Positions 50,308 to 59,294 of a stretch of 64,000 bases of DNA are shown here, one piece after another. The stretch lies in the NCBI RefSeq assembly GCF_018228765.1, contig NZ_CP073695.1, positions 992,001 to 1,056,000 of the forward strand, in the 5' to 3' direction. The notes below the pieces were generated by a model. It had not been told where the DNA came from, ran no database searches, and worked only from the letters and a program-made list of their open reading frames with translations. Each line of letters begins with the position of its first letter. The first letter of the stretch is position 1. Both the position numbers and the translations under genes were made by a program. This DNA comes from Halorubrum ruber (GTDB lineage: Archaea; Halobacteriota; Halobacteria; Halobacteriales; Haloferacaceae).

Positions 50308-51639
50308 CTACCGTTCCCTGACGTTCCGCCCGACCGGATCGCCGAACGACGCGGCCCCGGTCGCCGGGTCGCGCTCGTAGACGACCTCGCCGCGGACGAG
50401 CGTGACCTCGGGGAAGACGCCGCGGAGCCCCTCGAAGGGGGTCCACGCGGGGGCGCTGTGGAGCGCAGCGGCCTCGATCTCGCGCGGGTCCGCGGTGTCG
50501 ACGAGGACGAGGTCGGCGTCGCGCCCCTCGGCGACCCGTCCCTTCCGGTCGAGACCGAATATCTCGGCGGGGTTGGCGGCGACCACGTCGCGGACGCGTT
50601 CGAGAGACAGCTCGCCCTTTCGGGCCGATTCGAGCAGCAGCGGGTACAGCGTCTCGACGCCGGGCACGCCGCTGGGCGCGTCGACGAGCCCCGCGCGCTT
50701 CTCTTCGACCGTGTGCGGCGCGTGGTCGGTCGCGACGACGTCGACGGCGCCCTCGGCGAGCCGGGCGAACAGCGCCTCGCGCCGCTCCTCGGAGCGGAGC
50801 GGCGGGTTCATGCGACCGAACGTCCCGAGCGACCGCGCCCGCTCGCGAGAGAGATAGAGGTGATGCGGCGTCACCTCGCAGGTTGCGTCCGTCCCGTCTT
50901 CGCGGGCGTCCGTCACCGCGTCGACCGCCTCCGGCGTCGAGGTGTGCGCGACGTGGACCCGCGCGTCGCGGTCGCCGGCCGCCGCGAGCGCGCTCTCGAC
51001 CGCGGCGATCTCCGCGTCGGCCGTCCTATAGACGGACCACGCGTCGGCGGTCGCGGCCGTGCCGACGCCGCCGAGGTCGCCGTCGAGCGCGGACTCGTCG
51101 AACAGCGTCGCGTCCTCCGCGTGGACGGTGACCGGCACGTCGCGGGCGGCCGCCTCGTCGAGCACGTCCGCGAACAGGTCGGCGTCGATCCCCATGTCGC
51201 CGGTCGAGTCCGCGAGGAACACCTCGCCGAGGGCGAACAGCGGGCGGTCGAAGAGGCTCTCGGGGTCCCACTCCGCCGTGACGCCGCCGTTGATCCCGTA
51301 GTCGACGAGCGAGTCGGCCGCGAGCGCCGCCTTCTCGTCGAACGCCGCACCGTCGACGGTGGGCGGCGAGGTGTTCGGCTGGTCGACGACGGTCGTGACC
51401 CCGCCCGCCGCGGCGCTCCGTGAGCCCGAACTCCACGTCTCCTTGTGGCTCCCGCCGGGCTCGCGGAAGTGGACGTGGACGTCGACCGCGCCCGGTAGGA
51501 GGTGTCTGCCGCGCGCTTCGAGGACGCGCTCGCCGGCGTCGGCGCCGAGCCCCTCGGCGACCGCGGCGATCCGTCCGTCGTCGCCGATCCGCACGTCTCG
51601 AACCCGGCCGTCGGCCAGCGTCGCGCCCGTGATGAGCAT
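50308..51639 (-). CDS. pyrC: Dihydroorotase
   Basis: 443 aa amidohydrolase of pyrimidine synthesis, cyclising carbamoyl-aspartate to dihydroorotate. Zinc ligands and active-site motifs: AVDVHVHFREPG (His55, His57), the carboxylated-Lys region, TVHAEDATL, EVTPHHLYLS, and ATDHAPHTVEEK. Long C-terminal domain with DADLVLVD typical of the amidohydrolase fold. The frame continues 155 codons further upstream, but the ATG at 51639 gives the family start MLITGATLADG. No other pyr gene is adjacent. Confidence 0.93.
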   Translation of the reverse strand: MLITGATLADGRVRDVRIGDDGRIAAVAEGLGADAGERVLEARGRHLLPGAVDVHVHFREPGGSHKETWSSGSRSAAAGGVTTVVDQPNTSPPTVDGAAFDEKAALAADSLVDYGINGGVTAEWDPESLFDRPLFALGEVFLADSTGDMGIDADLFADVLDEAAARDVPVTVHAEDATLFDESALDGDLGGVGTAATADAWSVYRTADAEIAAVESALAAAGDRDARVHVAHTSTPEAVDAVTDAREDGTDATCEVTPHHLYLSRERARSLGTFGRMNPPLRSEERREALFARLAEGAVDVVATDHAPHTVEEKRAGLVDAPSGVPGVETLYPLLLESARKGELSLERVRDVVAANPAEIFGLDRKGRVAEGRDADLVLVDTADPREIEAAALHSAPAWTPFEGLRGVFPEVTLVRGEVVYERDPATGAASFGDPVGRNVRER

Positions 51640-51763
51640 CGTTGTCGGCCGGTCGCGGCGCGCGGGATAAACGCTGGTGGTTCCGGTCGGTCTCCCTGGC
51701 CCCCCTCCGAGCCGAGAGGCCGTCACCGCAAGAGGTTTGCCGGTTCCGACGGGTCTCCCGCCC

Positions 51764-52261
51764 ATGGCCCTCCTCTCTCTCGCCCCCGCGACCGTCGACG
51801 TCGCAGTCGGATGGCTGTGGACGGTCGCGCTGCTCCTCTTCCCCGGGATCGTCGCCGCCGGACTGTGCGCACCGTTCCTCGCCGCCGAGCGCCTTCGGGC
51901 GCTGTTCGACGCGCTCCCGCCGGCCGGACGCGTCTTGCCCTCGTATCTCGGGGTGTGCGTCGGGCTCTCGGTCCCGTACGTCGTCGGCGTCGTCTTCACC
52001 GTCGCGCGCGCCGCCGAGGCGGGGCCCGCTTGGAGTTCCGGATTCCTGCTCACGGCGCTGATCGGGGCAGTCCTCGTCGCCTTCGTCGCGCCGGCGGTCG
52101 CCATGCTCGCCCTGCCACGGCTCGGCGTCGACTGGGACCCGACGGGGTACGGCTACTCGACGTGGCTCCTCCTCGTCGGCGCCGGACTGTGGTACGCGCT
52201 CGTCGCCGCGGTCCCCCTCGTCGCGCTCGCAATCGGGATGGCGCTGCCGGGCGGGTACTGA
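51764..52261 (+). CDS. Small integral membrane protein, 165 aa
   Basis: Four predicted helices (about 15-38, 60-82, 95-118, 135-160). The first is preceded by MALLSLAPATVDVAVGW, and the loop between helices 3 and 4 contains RLGVDWDPTGYGYSTW. Ala, Val and Leu dominate. No catalytic motif and no family name that I can give. It sits between pyrC (divergent) and the second structured repeat. Confidence 0.65.
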   Translation: MALLSLAPATVDVAVGWLWTVALLLFPGIVAAGLCAPFLAAERLRALFDALPPAGRVLPSYLGVCVGLSVPYVVGVVFTVARAAEAGPAWSSGFLLTALIGAVLVAFVAPAVAMLALPRLGVDWDPTGYGYSTWLLLVGAGLWYALVAAVPLVALAIGMALPGGY

Positions 52262-52283
52262 CCATTCAGTCACCGATCGTCGA

Positions 52284-52733
52284 TTTATAAATGGACGAGG
52301 CGGTCGGCGCGTGCCTCCGAGCGCCCCCTGGGCGCGAGGAGCACGCGCGAGGGACGCCGCGAGCGCAGCGAGCGGCGAGGCTGGGGAGGCGTGAGGTGCG
52401 GTCGCGGTGCGGGCCGGGACTCAAAGGGGCAGTCGCGAGGACGGCGCAGGCGACGTAAGCACCGCAGGAGCGAGTGAAACGAGCGACGAGGAGCGCAACG
52501 AGCGTGCGCCGTCCTCGCGACTGGGGCTTTGGGGGTGTTCGCCGGCGATCTGCTGATATCTGTTTATAAATGAACGGCTGGGGCTTTGACAGTCTTCGCC
52601 GGCGATCTGCTGACATCTGTTTATAAATAAACGGCTGGTGCTTTATGGGAGTTCACTGGCGATCTACTGGTGCGTATTTATAAGCGAGCGGCTGGGGCTT
52701 TGACAGTCTTCGCCGCCGATTCCCGAGTGCTAA
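52284..52733 (-). repeat. Structured noncoding repeat element, copy B (inverted)
   Basis: The same element as at 14091-14501, on the other strand. Its 57-bp array has TTTATAAA-type boxes at 52563-52570, 52620-52627 and 52677-52684 (exact 57-nt steps) with GGGGCTTTGACAGTCTTCGC between. The large hairpin is 52430-52448 with 52505-52523 (19 bp, perfect), and the middle block is nearly identical to copy A. The second hairpin is CGCCG/CGGCG near 52348-52370, a different stem in the same place. The outer end is TTTATAAA at 52284-52291. No protein is encoded. Confidence 0.75.
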
Positions 52734-52806
52734 CTAATAGGAGACGCTGTGAGACGTTAGCGACGCTCCGATACGGTTTTGGGTCGCCCCGCGGAACTCT
52801 CGTCAA

Positions 52807-54177
52807 ATGCTGTCTCGACAGTTCGTCCGGGAGAACCCCGAGGTCGTCCGCGAGGCGCTCGAAAACAAGGGCGTCGACGTGGACCTCGACCGGATTCTCG
52901 ACGTCGACGAGGAGTGGCGGGAGCTGAAACAGCGCGGCGACGACCTCCGACACGAGCGCAACGAGGTCTCCTCGAAGATCGGCGACCTGAAACAGGCCGG
53001 AGAGGAGGAAGCAGCTCAGGAGGCCATCGAGCGCTCGCAGGAGCTCAAGTCGGAACTCCAAGAGGTCGAGGAGCGCGCCGACGAACTGGAGGCGGAACTG
53101 GAGGAATCCTTACTCGAACTCCCCCAGATCCCGCAGGACTCGGTCCCCGTGGGCGAAGACGAGTCGGAGAACGTCGAGCGCCGCCGCGAGGGGTTCGACG
53201 AGCTCCGCGACCTTCCGGCCGACGTGGAGCCGCACTACGACCTCGGCGAGGATCTCGAAATTCTCGACTTCGAGCGCGGAGCGAAGGTCGCCGGCGGCGG
53301 GTTCTACGTCGCGAAGGGCGACGGCGCCCGGCTAGAACACGCGCTGATCCAGTTCATGCTCGACGTCCACCGCGAGCAGGGGTACGAGGACGTGTTCCCG
53401 CCGATCCCGGTCAACTCCGCGTCGATGCGAGGGACCGGGCAGCTGCCGAAGTTCACCGAGGACGCCTACCGCGTCGAGGGGTCGAACGAGGACGAGTACG
53501 ACGACGACGACCTCTGGCTGCTCCCGACCGCGGAGGTACCCGTCACGAACCTCCACCGCGACGAGATCCTGCTCGGCGAGGACCTGCCCCTAAAGTACCA
53601 GGCGTACACGCCGAACTTCCGGCAGGAGGCGGGCGAACACGGCACGGAGACGCGCGGCATCGTCCGCGTCCACCAGTTCAACAAGGTGGAGATGGTGAAC
53701 TTCGTCCGGCCCGAGGAGAGCGACGAGCGCTTCGAGGGGCTCGTCGACGAGGCCGAGGAGGTGCTCCGGCGCCTGGAGCTCCCCTACCGCATCTTAGAGA
53801 TGTGTACCGGCGACCTCGGGTTCACGCAGGCGAAGAAGTACGATATTGAGGTGTGGGCGCCCGCCGACGACATGGACGAGGGGCCCGAACAGGGCGGCCG
53901 CTGGCTCGAGGTCTCCTCCGTCTCCAACTTCGAGGATTTCCAGGCGCGCCGCGCGGGGATCCGCTACCGCGAGGAGCACCACGAGTCCGCGGAGTACCTC
54001 CACACGCTCAACGGCTCGGGGCTCGCGGTGCCGCGGATCGTCGTCGCAATCTTAGAGTACTACCAGAACGACGACGGCACCGTCACTGTCCCCGAGGCGC
54101 TGCGCCCGTACATGGGCGGCACGGAGGTCATCGAGGGCCACGACGCGGTCGGCGAGACGAAGCTGGGCGGGGAGTAG
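52807..54177 (+). CDS. serS: Seryl-tRNA synthetase
   Basis: 456 aa class II synthetase of the common (bacterial/eukaryal) type. The N-terminal coiled-coil arm that grips the tRNA-Ser long variable arm spans about 30-105. Motif 2 is [29 protein letters not shown] (about 259-287) and motif 3 is [19 protein letters not shown] (about 401-419) with the Gly-rich ATP site. The N-terminal region starts [18 protein letters not shown], as expected. It is located right after repeat copy B, with an upstream gap of about 70 nt. Confidence 0.96.
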   Translation: MLSRQFVRENPEVVREALENKGVDVDLDRILDVDEEWRELKQRGDDLRHERNEVSSKIGDLKQAGEEEAAQEAIERSQELKSELQEVEERADELEAELEESLLELPQIPQDSVPVGEDESENVERRREGFDELRDLPADVEPHYDLGEDLEILDFERGAKVAGGGFYVAKGDGARLEHALIQFMLDVHREQGYEDVFPPIPVNSASMRGTGQLPKFTEDAYRVEGSNEDEYDDDDLWLLPTAEVPVTNLHRDEILLGEDLPLKYQAYTPNFRQEAGEHGTETRGIVRVHQFNKVEMVNFVRPEESDERFEGLVDEAEEVLRRLELPYRILEMCTGDLGFTQAKKYDIEVWAPADDMDEGPEQGGRWLEVSSVSNFEDFQARRAGIRYREEHHESAEYLHTLNGSGLAVPRIVVAILEYYQNDDGTVTVPEALRPYMGGTEVIEGHDAVGETKLGGE

Positions 54178-54298
54178 GCGGCGCGAGCGCCGTCGAAACC
54201 GGCCGGAGCGTCCCCACTCGGATCGAGGCCGACGCCGGCGGGCCGTTCGTGCGCGGATCGGGGCTGAATATCTTATACGCGAGGCGCGAACGGGACGT

Positions 54299-55195
54299 AT
54301 GGAACGCGCCGCCACCGGCGAGGAAAGCTCGGGGCGACCGACCGCGGACCGCGTCCTCGTCACCGGCGCGACCGGCACCGTCGGCGAGCCCCTCGTCCGG
54401 AAACTCACGGACGGGGACGCGTCGGTCCGGCTCGCGACTCGGAACCCGGACGACGCACGCGAACAGTTCGGTGAGGGGCTGGAGTACGTCGAGTTCGACC
54501 TCGGTCGCCCCGAGACGTGGGGGTCTGCGCTCGCGGACGTCGACCGACTCTTCCTCCTGTACCCGCCGGGGAGCGCGGTGAGCGACATCACCGAGTTCGC
54601 GGACGCCGCTGACAGGGTAGGCGTCGAGCACGTCGCCTTCCTGTCGATCCTCGGCGCGGGGAAGCTCCCGATCCTTCCGCATCGCCGGATCGAGACGCAC
54701 CTCGCGGGGACGGACCTCGCGTGCACCTTCCTCCGCGCCTCGTGGTTCGCCCAGAACCTGAGCGAGATCCACCGCGCGGAGATCGTCGACCGCAACGAGA
54801 TATACGTCCCGGCGGGGGACGGCGTCCTGAGTTTCACCGACGCGCGGGACGTGGCCGCGGTGGCCGCGACCGTCCTCACCGACCCCGGACACCGGAACCG
54901 GGCGTACGACCTTACCGGCCCGGCCGCGCTCGACTTTCACGAGGTCGCCGGGGTGTTCTCGGACGTGCTCGACAGGCCGATCGAGTACGCCGACCCGTCC
55001 CGGCTGACGTTCGCGCGGCAGATGTATCGACGCGGGTTCTCTCCGGGATTCGTCGTGTTCATGGTCGCGGAGTATTCGGTCGTTCGACTAGGATTCTCCG
55101 GACGGACGACCGACGACATCGAGACGCTGCTGGGGCGACCGCCGAGAACGGTCCGCGAGTTCGTCGCGGACTACGCCGACGAGTTCCGCGCGTAG
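54299..55195 (+). CDS. NmrA-like NAD(P)-binding protein
   Basis: 298 aa atypical SDR. Cofactor motif VLVTGATGTVGEPLVRKL (about 19-36), acidic strand FDLGRPETWGSALADVDRLFLL, then the substrate lobe. NmrA-like proteins bind NADP as sensors or act as reductases (quinone or nitro substrates); activity is not evident here. A TCTTATACG box at 54271-54279 is about 25 nt before the ATG, so transcription starts at the start codon. Confidence 0.83.
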   Translation: MERAATGEESSGRPTADRVLVTGATGTVGEPLVRKLTDGDASVRLATRNPDDAREQFGEGLEYVEFDLGRPETWGSALADVDRLFLLYPPGSAVSDITEFADAADRVGVEHVAFLSILGAGKLPILPHRRIETHLAGTDLACTFLRASWFAQNLSEIHRAEIVDRNEIYVPAGDGVLSFTDARDVAAVAATVLTDPGHRNRAYDLTGPAALDFHEVAGVFSDVLDRPIEYADPSRLTFARQMYRRGFSPGFVVFMVAEYSVVRLGFSGRTTDDIETLLGRPPRTVREFVADYADEFRA

Positions 55196-55244
55196 CGCGG
55201 GCCGGGGTGACGGTCCACCGAATCCGACGCGCGGTCGGCGAGTC

Positions 55245-55739
55245 TCATTCGAACAGCTCGCGCGTGTACCGGTGGATCGGTGCCTCAAGCCAGTCCCGCT
55301 GCTCTGCGATCGTCTCGAACGCCGCCCGTGCCTCGTCTTCGCTGAGCGCGTCGCGTTTGACCAACGCGCGGAGCACGATCGGCGACAGCGCGACCCGAGC
55401 GTCGACCGCCGCCCGCAGCTCCGGGAGCGCCCTGTAGTCGTCGGTGATCAGGAATTCTGCGCCCGTCTCGCGGACCGTGGCGACGCAGCTCGCCTCGCCC
55501 TCGTCGATTCGGCTCGTGATGATCCCCTCGCTCTCGTCGACGACGGAGCGCACGTCGATATCCTCGATCAGTTCCAATGCCCGGCCGGCGGCGTCACCGT
55601 GTCTGTCGTCGTACTCGGCGGTCTCTCGGAGCTCGCCGAGAACGGTCTCCGTGGTGACGACCTCGAACTCGCGGACCACGACGCCGAGGACCTCGCCGAC
55701 CGCGAGCGAGACGAACGCGCTCGTGTCTGCGACCAGCAT
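55245..55739 (-). CDS. PIN-domain toxin-like protein
   Basis: 164 aa. A PIN-like nuclease fold: N-terminal VADTSAFVSLA (Asp4), a middle acidic SRIDEGEASCVATV (Asp and Glu) and LITDDYRALPEL with two Asp (about 113-114). These acids would bind Mg2+ for RNA cleavage. The layout is that of DUF3368-type toxins. The start codon directly abuts the stop of the antitoxin-like gene. Confidence 0.8.
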   Translation of the reverse strand: MLVADTSAFVSLAVGEVLGVVVREFEVVTTETVLGELRETAEYDDRHGDAAGRALELIEDIDVRSVVDESEGIITSRIDEGEASCVATVRETGAEFLITDDYRALPELRAAVDARVALSPIVLRALVKRDALSEDEARAAFETIAEQRDWLEAPIHRYTRELFE

Positions 55740-56042
55740 TCACAGGTCCGCGAGGTCGTCGGCGAGCGTCTCGCCGTCGTCGAGGAGTTCCTTCGAGGCG
55801 CGGACCGCCTCCGCATCCTGCCGTCCGACGATTTCGGCGAGCGTATCGAATCCGACGGTGCCGTCGAGGTACAGTTCGACGACCGCCTCGCGGAACTCCT
55901 CGTCGTCTTCTATCTCGGCTAAGTACCGCCGGAGGGCCTCGATGAGTATCTCCGTCCGGTCCTTGTGCGTCACCTCCGCGGCGACGTCCGCTTGCTCCAC
56001 CAGCTCCTCGGGGAGCCGGAAGTTGACGCGCTTCGTGCTCAT
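55740..56042 (-). CDS. Ribbon-helix-helix/UPF0175-like antitoxin
   Basis: 100 aa. N-terminal ribbon-helix-helix MSTKRVNFRLPEELVEQADV (residues 1-20 and on to about 45) and a C-terminal UPF0175-like helix-turn-helix (EAVVELYLDGTVGFDTLAEIVG). Such proteins pair with PIN toxins of the DUF3368 class. TTTTTAC at about 56066-56072 (minus) is 24-30 nt upstream, supporting the ATG at 56042. Two ATGTAC motifs (56041-56046, 56056-56061) flank the start region and may be the autorepression operator. Confidence 0.8.
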   Translation of the reverse strand: MSTKRVNFRLPEELVEQADVAAEVTHKDRTEILIEALRRYLAEIEDDEEFREAVVELYLDGTVGFDTLAEIVGRQDAEAVRASKELLDDGETLADDLADL

Positions 56043-56108
56043 GTACACACGTTGTATGTACGCAGTAAAAATCGTGTCGCCGCTACCGACCGGCTGCCCC
56101 GACCGCCG

Positions 56109-56711
56109 CTACTGGTTCTCTAGAGCGTCGAGGATGCACGCCGCGGCGACGACCGCCTCCTTCGGCACGTCGCTCGCGTCGTCGACGGTGACCGTGTAGG
56201 CGTCGCGCATCGAGAACTGTCCCTCGATGTCGCCGACGTGGCCGCCGTCCGCGTCGAATATCTCGTACTTGTTCGGGATCAGGTTCGCGGCCCCGACGAG
56301 GTGGCGGAGCCCCGAGAGCAGCTTGTTCTTCGATTCGATCGTCGCCAGCGCCTCGCCCGTGTCGGGGTCGCGGATCGTCCAGTTCTCGACGAACAGCGAG
56401 TAGTCCTCGTCCAAGACGACGACCTCCTCGCCGGTGCCCGCGTCGACGATGGCGTAGTTGCCGCCGACGTCGATAATGCCGCCCGCCTTCACCGAGAAGG
56501 CGTCCTCGTCGTCGCCGGTGACGAACGGGAACTCCTCTTTCAGCTTGAACATCTTCTGTTTCCCGCGGAGGACCACGTTTCCGGCGCTGTCGCGGACGGT
56601 GTACTTGTTCCGGACCAGCGACTGTTTGACCTCGTAGCGGTCGTCGCTGAGGTCGACGGTCGAGATGTCGTACTCGTCCGACTCGGACGGGAACATGGAG
56701 GGATCGTCCAT
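56109..56711 (-). CDS. LURP-one-related (DUF567, Tubby-like) protein
   Basis: 200 aa. The Tubby-C-terminal-like fold of LURP-one proteins is recognised from YEVKQSLVRNKYTVRDSAGNVVLRGKQK and the following FKLKEEFPFVTGDDE strand, with a second repeat (YSLFVENWTIRDPDTGEALATIESKN). No signal peptide or membrane segment. The C-terminal part ends with VPKEAVVAAACILDALEN. Function unknown in archaea; membrane-phospholipid binding is known for Tubby-related proteins. Confidence 0.82.
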   Translation of the reverse strand: MDDPSMFPSESDEYDISTVDLSDDRYEVKQSLVRNKYTVRDSAGNVVLRGKQKMFKLKEEFPFVTGDDEDAFSVKAGGIIDVGGNYAIVDAGTGEEVVVLDEDYSLFVENWTIRDPDTGEALATIESKNKLLSGLRHLVGAANLIPNKYEIFDADGGHVGDIEGQFSMRDAYTVTVDDASDVPKEAVVAAACILDALENQ

Positions 56712-56840
56712 GGGTTGCGAAGGGCGTCACCGCCGGAAAAAGCTCCCGCTCTCTGACGGCGCTCGCGCCCGGACGCGGTGGCTCAAGCGATCGTCGTAGC
56801 CTCCGGCACCCCTTTTGAACGGCGAGCGGTCGTCCCGGGT

Positions 56841-57341
56841 ATGTCTCGGTTCGCACTCGTCGCGGTCGCTTGCCTCGTCGTCCTCGCCGGCTGCCTGTCC
56901 GCCGGCTCGCCCGCCTGTCCCGCGATCGGACCGGACGGCGAGCGGGTCGACGACCCGGTGTGTCCGGACGAACGGGCGGGCGGGCTCTCGCTGTCCCTCG
57001 AACGAGACGCCGAGACCGTCCGCGTCACCGCCACGAACGTCGGGGACGGAACGGTGCCGGTCAACCCGGACCAATGGGTCGTCTTCCGGAACGCCGCGGA
57101 GCGGGGAGCGGACGCCCCCGAGTGGGAGACGGCCGCGAACGCCCCGGCGGGCACCCACAACCTGACCGTGCGGGAGCTGCCCCCGGGCGAGACGGAGACG
57201 TGGGAGGTCCGCTACGACCCGACCGCGCCGGACGCGTCGGACCGCCGCGACGCGGTGCTCGACCGACCGGGCGAGTACGTCTTCTCGCTCGGGGCGGACG
57301 GTCGGACCTACGTCGTCTCCTTCCGGATAGCGGAGGCGTGA
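56841..57341 (+). CDS. Haloarchaeal lipoprotein, 166 aa
   Basis: A Sec-type signal (MSRFALVAVACLVVLAGC, lipobox Cys near 18) exports and anchors the protein. A short region with three Cys (SPACPAIGPDGERVDDPVCPD) precedes an Ig-like beta domain (LSLSLERDAETVRVTATNVGDGTVPVNPDQWVVF). A TTTTGAAC element about 27 nt before the ATG supports the start. Domain organisation is that of many haloarchaeal surface proteins with unknown roles. Confidence 0.75.
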   Translation: MSRFALVAVACLVVLAGCLSAGSPACPAIGPDGERVDDPVCPDERAGGLSLSLERDAETVRVTATNVGDGTVPVNPDQWVVFRNAAERGADAPEWETAANAPAGTHNLTVRELPPGETETWEVRYDPTAPDASDRRDAVLDRPGEYVFSLGADGRTYVVSFRIAEA

Positions 57342-57467
57342 ACGACGGCGTCAGCCGGCCGATGGCGGGCCGATTCATCTCCGCTCGGCGGCGTCTCAGG
57401 GCCGGCTTCGCGCTATACCGCCCACGCGAACGCTTCGTCGTCGTCGGCGCCGGCGGCGCCTCCCGCT

Positions 57468-58547
57468 TCAGGTCGGCCCCTCGCTCTCCCGCTGTCGGTG
57501 GTGACGCCGGAGGACGCCGACCTTGTTCGCGACCGTCGCCGCCAACTCCCGGAACGCCGCCGCGGTGTCGCCGTCGTCACCGAACACGATCGGCTCGCCG
57601 TCGTCGGCCCCCGCGCGGACGGCCGGGTCCAGCGGCAGCGATCCGAGGTACGGGACGTCGACCGCGTCGGCCAGCGTCCGGCCGCCGTCCTCGCCGAAGA
57701 TCTCGTGCGTGTCCCCGCAGCTGGGGCAGACGAACCCGCTCATGTTCTCGACGACGCCCAACACGTTGGTCCGGTACTCCCCGAACATCTGGACGCCCCG
57801 GCGGGTGTCTCCCACCGCGACGGACTGGGGGGTCGTGACGACGACCGTCCCAGTGACGGGGAGATTTTGAAGCACCGTCAGTTGGACGTCGCCGGTCCCC
57901 GGCGGCAGATCGACGACGAGGTAGTCGAGCGACCCCCACGACACGTCGTCGAAGAGGTCGGTGAGCGTGTTCTGTGCGACCGGGCCGCGCCAGACGACCG
58001 GGTCGTCCTCGTCGATCAGCAGGCCGACGCTCATCAGTTCGAGCCCGTGCGCGGTCGGCGGCTCGATCCGCTCCTCGCCGTCGACGGTCGCCACGTCCGG
58101 CTCGGCGTCGGCGCCGAGCATCTGCGGGACGTTCGGGCCGTACACGTCGGCGTCGAACAGCCCGACGTTCGCCCCGCGGTCCGCGAGGCCGGCGGCGAGG
58201 TTGACGGCGACGGTGCTCTTCCCGACGCCGCCCTTCCCGGAGGCGACGGCGATCACGTTCTTGACGCCCGGCAGGACCGACGACTCGGCGGCGTCGAACA
58301 GCGGCACGTTCGCCGAGAGCTCGACGTCGATCCCCGCGTCGGCGGCGACCTCGCGGACGCGGTCCGCGATGGCGGCCTCGTCCGGCGCGTGGGGCGCACC
58401 GAGCGCGAGCTCGACGGCGGCGGTCCCGTCGTCGACGGTCACGTCGGTGACGAGGCCGGCGCTGACGATGTCCGTCCCGAGCGCCGGGTCGTCGACGGCG
58501 CGGAGGCGATCACGGAAGTCTGCGTCTGAGATGGTGGTAGTTGTCAT
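57468..58547 (-). CDS. mrp: Mrp/NBP35-type P-loop iron-sulfur carrier
   Basis: 359 aa. N-terminal FeS-assembly (DUF59-like) domain (about 5-80), Walker A variant ASGKGGVGKST (102-112), and the C-terminal CPSC motif (GFVCPSCGDTHEIFG, about 264-278) that binds a bridging [4Fe-4S] cluster between two subunits. Mrp proteins load iron-sulfur clusters onto apo-enzymes, which suits its place just downstream of a multi-cluster molybdoenzyme operon (25 nt after the TorD gene). Confidence 0.92.
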   Translation of the reverse strand: MTTTTISDADFRDRLRAVDDPALGTDIVSAGLVTDVTVDDGTAAVELALGAPHAPDEAAIADRVREVAADAGIDVELSANVPLFDAAESSVLPGVKNVIAVASGKGGVGKSTVAVNLAAGLADRGANVGLFDADVYGPNVPQMLGADAEPDVATVDGEERIEPPTAHGLELMSVGLLIDEDDPVVWRGPVAQNTLTDLFDDVSWGSLDYLVVDLPPGTGDVQLTVLQNLPVTGTVVVTTPQSVAVGDTRRGVQMFGEYRTNVLGVVENMSGFVCPSCGDTHEIFGEDGGRTLADAVDVPYLGSLPLDPAVRAGADDGEPIVFGDDGDTAAAFRELAATVANKVGVLRRHHRQRESEGPT

Positions 58548-58572
58548 CGGTGGTGTGGTTACGGTGGCGTGG

Positions 58573-59289
58573 TTACGCGGTCATGTTCTCGGACGGCTGC
58601 GCGTCGGCGTCGACGACTTCTCGCGCGTCCCACGCGGTGAACGTCCGCGCGAGCCGGGCGATCGCGGCGAAGACGCCCTCCGCGGTGTCGCGGCTCGCGA
58701 CGGCCTCCTCGAACCGGTCGATCCAGCCCAGCCGCGAGAGCGTCCGGGCCTGGAGTTCGCGGACCGCGTCGAGGTCCGACTCGGTTCCGTCGCCGTCGCG
58801 GAGCGCCGCCTCCCGCTCGCAGAGGGCGCGCATGAACTCGAAGCAGGCGGCGACGTGATCGGGGATGTCGTCGCCCCGCTCGGGCGAGAACCCGCCGACG
58901 GCGTACAGTTCAGCCATGTCGGCGGCCGGGTCTCCGAGCAGCTCGCCGGCCTCCCCGGCGGTGTGGTACCGCGAGTCAGACTCGAACTCCTCGCTCGGGT
59001 CGACCGCGTGGGCGGACGCGAACGGCGGGACGTAGTGGCTCCCGGGCACGACGAACAGGTTGTCGTACCCGATCTTCAGCGCGTCCGCGTCGTACTCGTC
59101 GCCGCGCAGGGGCGCCGTCTCGATGTCGATCGGGAACGCCTCGGCGACGGCGGCGAAGGCTCCCTCGTCGATCGCGGCCGCGGTCGTCTCGGCCTCGCCG
59201 TCGAAGGTCGCCGCCAGCAGCCCGTACAGCCGCGCGCGGGCCGTTGCGGTCGCCGTCTCGTCGAAGTCCTCGTGAGCGGTTTCGGACAT
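58573..59289 (-). CDS. TorD/DmsD family molybdoenzyme chaperone
   Basis: 238 aa all-helical protein that binds the catalytic subunit before Tat export. The core motif of the family is seen as YDNLFVVPGSHYVPPFASAHAVDP (about 84-107), with the usual E-F-x-D-L-equivalent further on (DIPDHVAACFEFMRALCEREAAL). It follows the catalytic subunit with the ATG at 59289 only 5 nt after that gene's stop; a GTG at 59298 overlapping the stop is the alternative. Confidence 0.9.
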   Translation of the reverse strand: MSETAHEDFDETATATARARLYGLLAATFDGEAETTAAAIDEGAFAAVAEAFPIDIETAPLRGDEYDADALKIGYDNLFVVPGSHYVPPFASAHAVDPSEEFESDSRYHTAGEAGELLGDPAADMAELYAVGGFSPERGDDIPDHVAACFEFMRALCEREAALRDGDGTESDLDAVRELQARTLSRLGWIDRFEEAVASRDTAEGVFAAIARLARTFTAWDAREVVDADAQPSENMTA

Positions 59290-59294
59290 GCTGA

